A stretch of 6,912 nucleotides of DNA from an uncultured Candidatus Saccharibacteria bacterium (GTDB lineage: Bacteria > Patescibacteriota > Saccharimonadia > Saccharimonadales > UBA4665): contig CAITDW010000226.1 of the NCBI GenBank assembly GCA_903891235.1, forward strand, positions 1-6,912, written 5' to 3'. Shown here piece after piece: positions 6,559 through 6,912 of this stretch; position 1 is the stretch's first letter, and every line of letters begins with the position of its first letter. The position numbers were made by a program, and so were the translations under genes. A model generated the notes under the pieces. It saw nothing but the letters and a program-made list of their open reading frames with translations, had not been told where the DNA came from and did no database searches.

Positions 6559-6600
6559 ATATAAGTTATTATACGACTTATATTACCATATCACGTACGT
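6559..6600 (-). promoter_or_regulatory. Promoter with palindromic operator for the toxin-antitoxin operon
   Basis: Minus-strand TATAAT (6573-6568) is a perfect -10 box. It lies at the centre of an inverted repeat, ATATAAGT (6559-6566) and ACTTATAT (6576-6583), separated by nine bases. A second perfect palindrome, ACGTACGT (6593-6600), occupies the -35 position, where no good -35 hexamer is seen. The transcript would start near 6561 and carry AGGA before the antitoxin ATG at 6544. Phd/YefM antitoxins bind palindromes over their own promoters, so autorepression by the antitoxin or the complex is the likely role. The palindromes and -10 are seen directly; the binding is inferred. Confidence 0.65.
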
Positions 6601-6624
6601 AAAGCAACAACTTTATTTAATTTC

Positions 6625-6912
6625 TTACTCCCGCCACTTACTATAATCGATAACTCTTCGTTTCATCAAACGTTCTAATCCATAGCGAATGCTGTCGATA
6701 CAATGGTCATTATCTTTGACAAGATCCCTTTTTATATCACCGCTTCTAGCATCAACTTGGTAAGAATAGAGCGTGAATTCCTTGATAGTTTCAACGCAAC
6801 GTGGGTTTATCACTATTGAAAAAGTCTTCATATACTCAATACCATCTTCAACAGTACCCTTGCCTTTTTCAACGGGCTTTATTTTAAGTGTATCCACACT
6901 TTTTAAGTGAGC
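6625..6912 (-). CDS. Phage terminase large subunit, C-terminal fragment
   Basis: This is the C-terminal 95 codons of a terminase large subunit (PBSX-like, Terminase_3C-type nuclease domain), the motor and nuclease that cuts and packages phage DNA. The family pattern is visible as GKGTVEDGIEYMK, then a beta strand SIVINPRC, then E-x-Y-x-Y-x-x-D, and finally the signature DNDHCIDSIRYGLE. In related enzymes the last Asp of that signature (IDS) is a metal-binding nuclease residue. The frame is open to the right edge (AHLKSV precedes the GTG at 6897), so that GTG is an internal Val codon and the gene continues beyond the window. The stop is TAA at 6627-6625. An 80-bp gap then separates it from the antitoxin, which has its own promoter. 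Confidence 0.88.
   Translation of the reverse strand, partial: AHLKSVDTLKIKPVEKGKGTVEDGIEYMKTFSIVINPRCVETIKEFTLYSYQVDARSGDIKRDLVKDNDHCIDSIRYGLERLMKRRVIDYSKWRE

Overview
The window looks like part of a prophage, or a phage-derived structural island, in an AT-rich intracellular bacterium. Rickettsiales (for example Rickettsia or a relative) is the best guess. The reasons are the low GC content, the A/T-ending codons, and the mix of phage structural genes, a patatin-like phospholipase and a YefM/YoeB-type toxin-antitoxin pair, which recurs in that group. The host assignment is inference. All recognised genes lie on the minus strand, so transcription runs from the right edge to the left edge.

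Right part (about 6912 to 5772): the C-terminal end of a phage terminase large subunit enters from the right edge. An 80-bp gap follows, carrying a palindromic promoter/operator. Next come a Phd/YefM-type antitoxin, an overlapping Txe/YoeB-type toxin, and a possible 39-codon reading frame that overlaps the toxin stop and holds a perfect 12-bp inverted repeat. About 160 bp of AT-rich non-coding DNA follow. This block separates terminase from portal, which are usually adjacent, so it reads as an inserted cargo ('moron') module.

Left part (5771 to 1): four genes are joined by short stop/start overlaps (ATGA, an 8-bp overlap, ATGA), so they are one translationally coupled operon. They are a DUF1073-type portal protein; a 673-residue fibre that alternates short collagen-like triplets with helical segments; a patatin-like phospholipase with an intact Ser-Asp dyad; and a long protein truncated by the left edge, with two copies of a motif typical of phage tail fibres. 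That last gene occupies the whole first 1284 bases and is easy to miss because its stop lies outside the window.

Taken together, terminase and portal package DNA and form the head vertex, and the two fibre-like proteins probably handle adhesion. The phospholipase sits between the two fibre genes, which suggests it acts on membranes during phage entry or exit, or is delivered with the particle. Head protease, scaffold and capsid genes are absent from the portal-proximal position where they are normally found. The locus is therefore rearranged, or belongs to an unusual particle. No RNA genes, CRISPR arrays, IS elements or attachment sites were seen.
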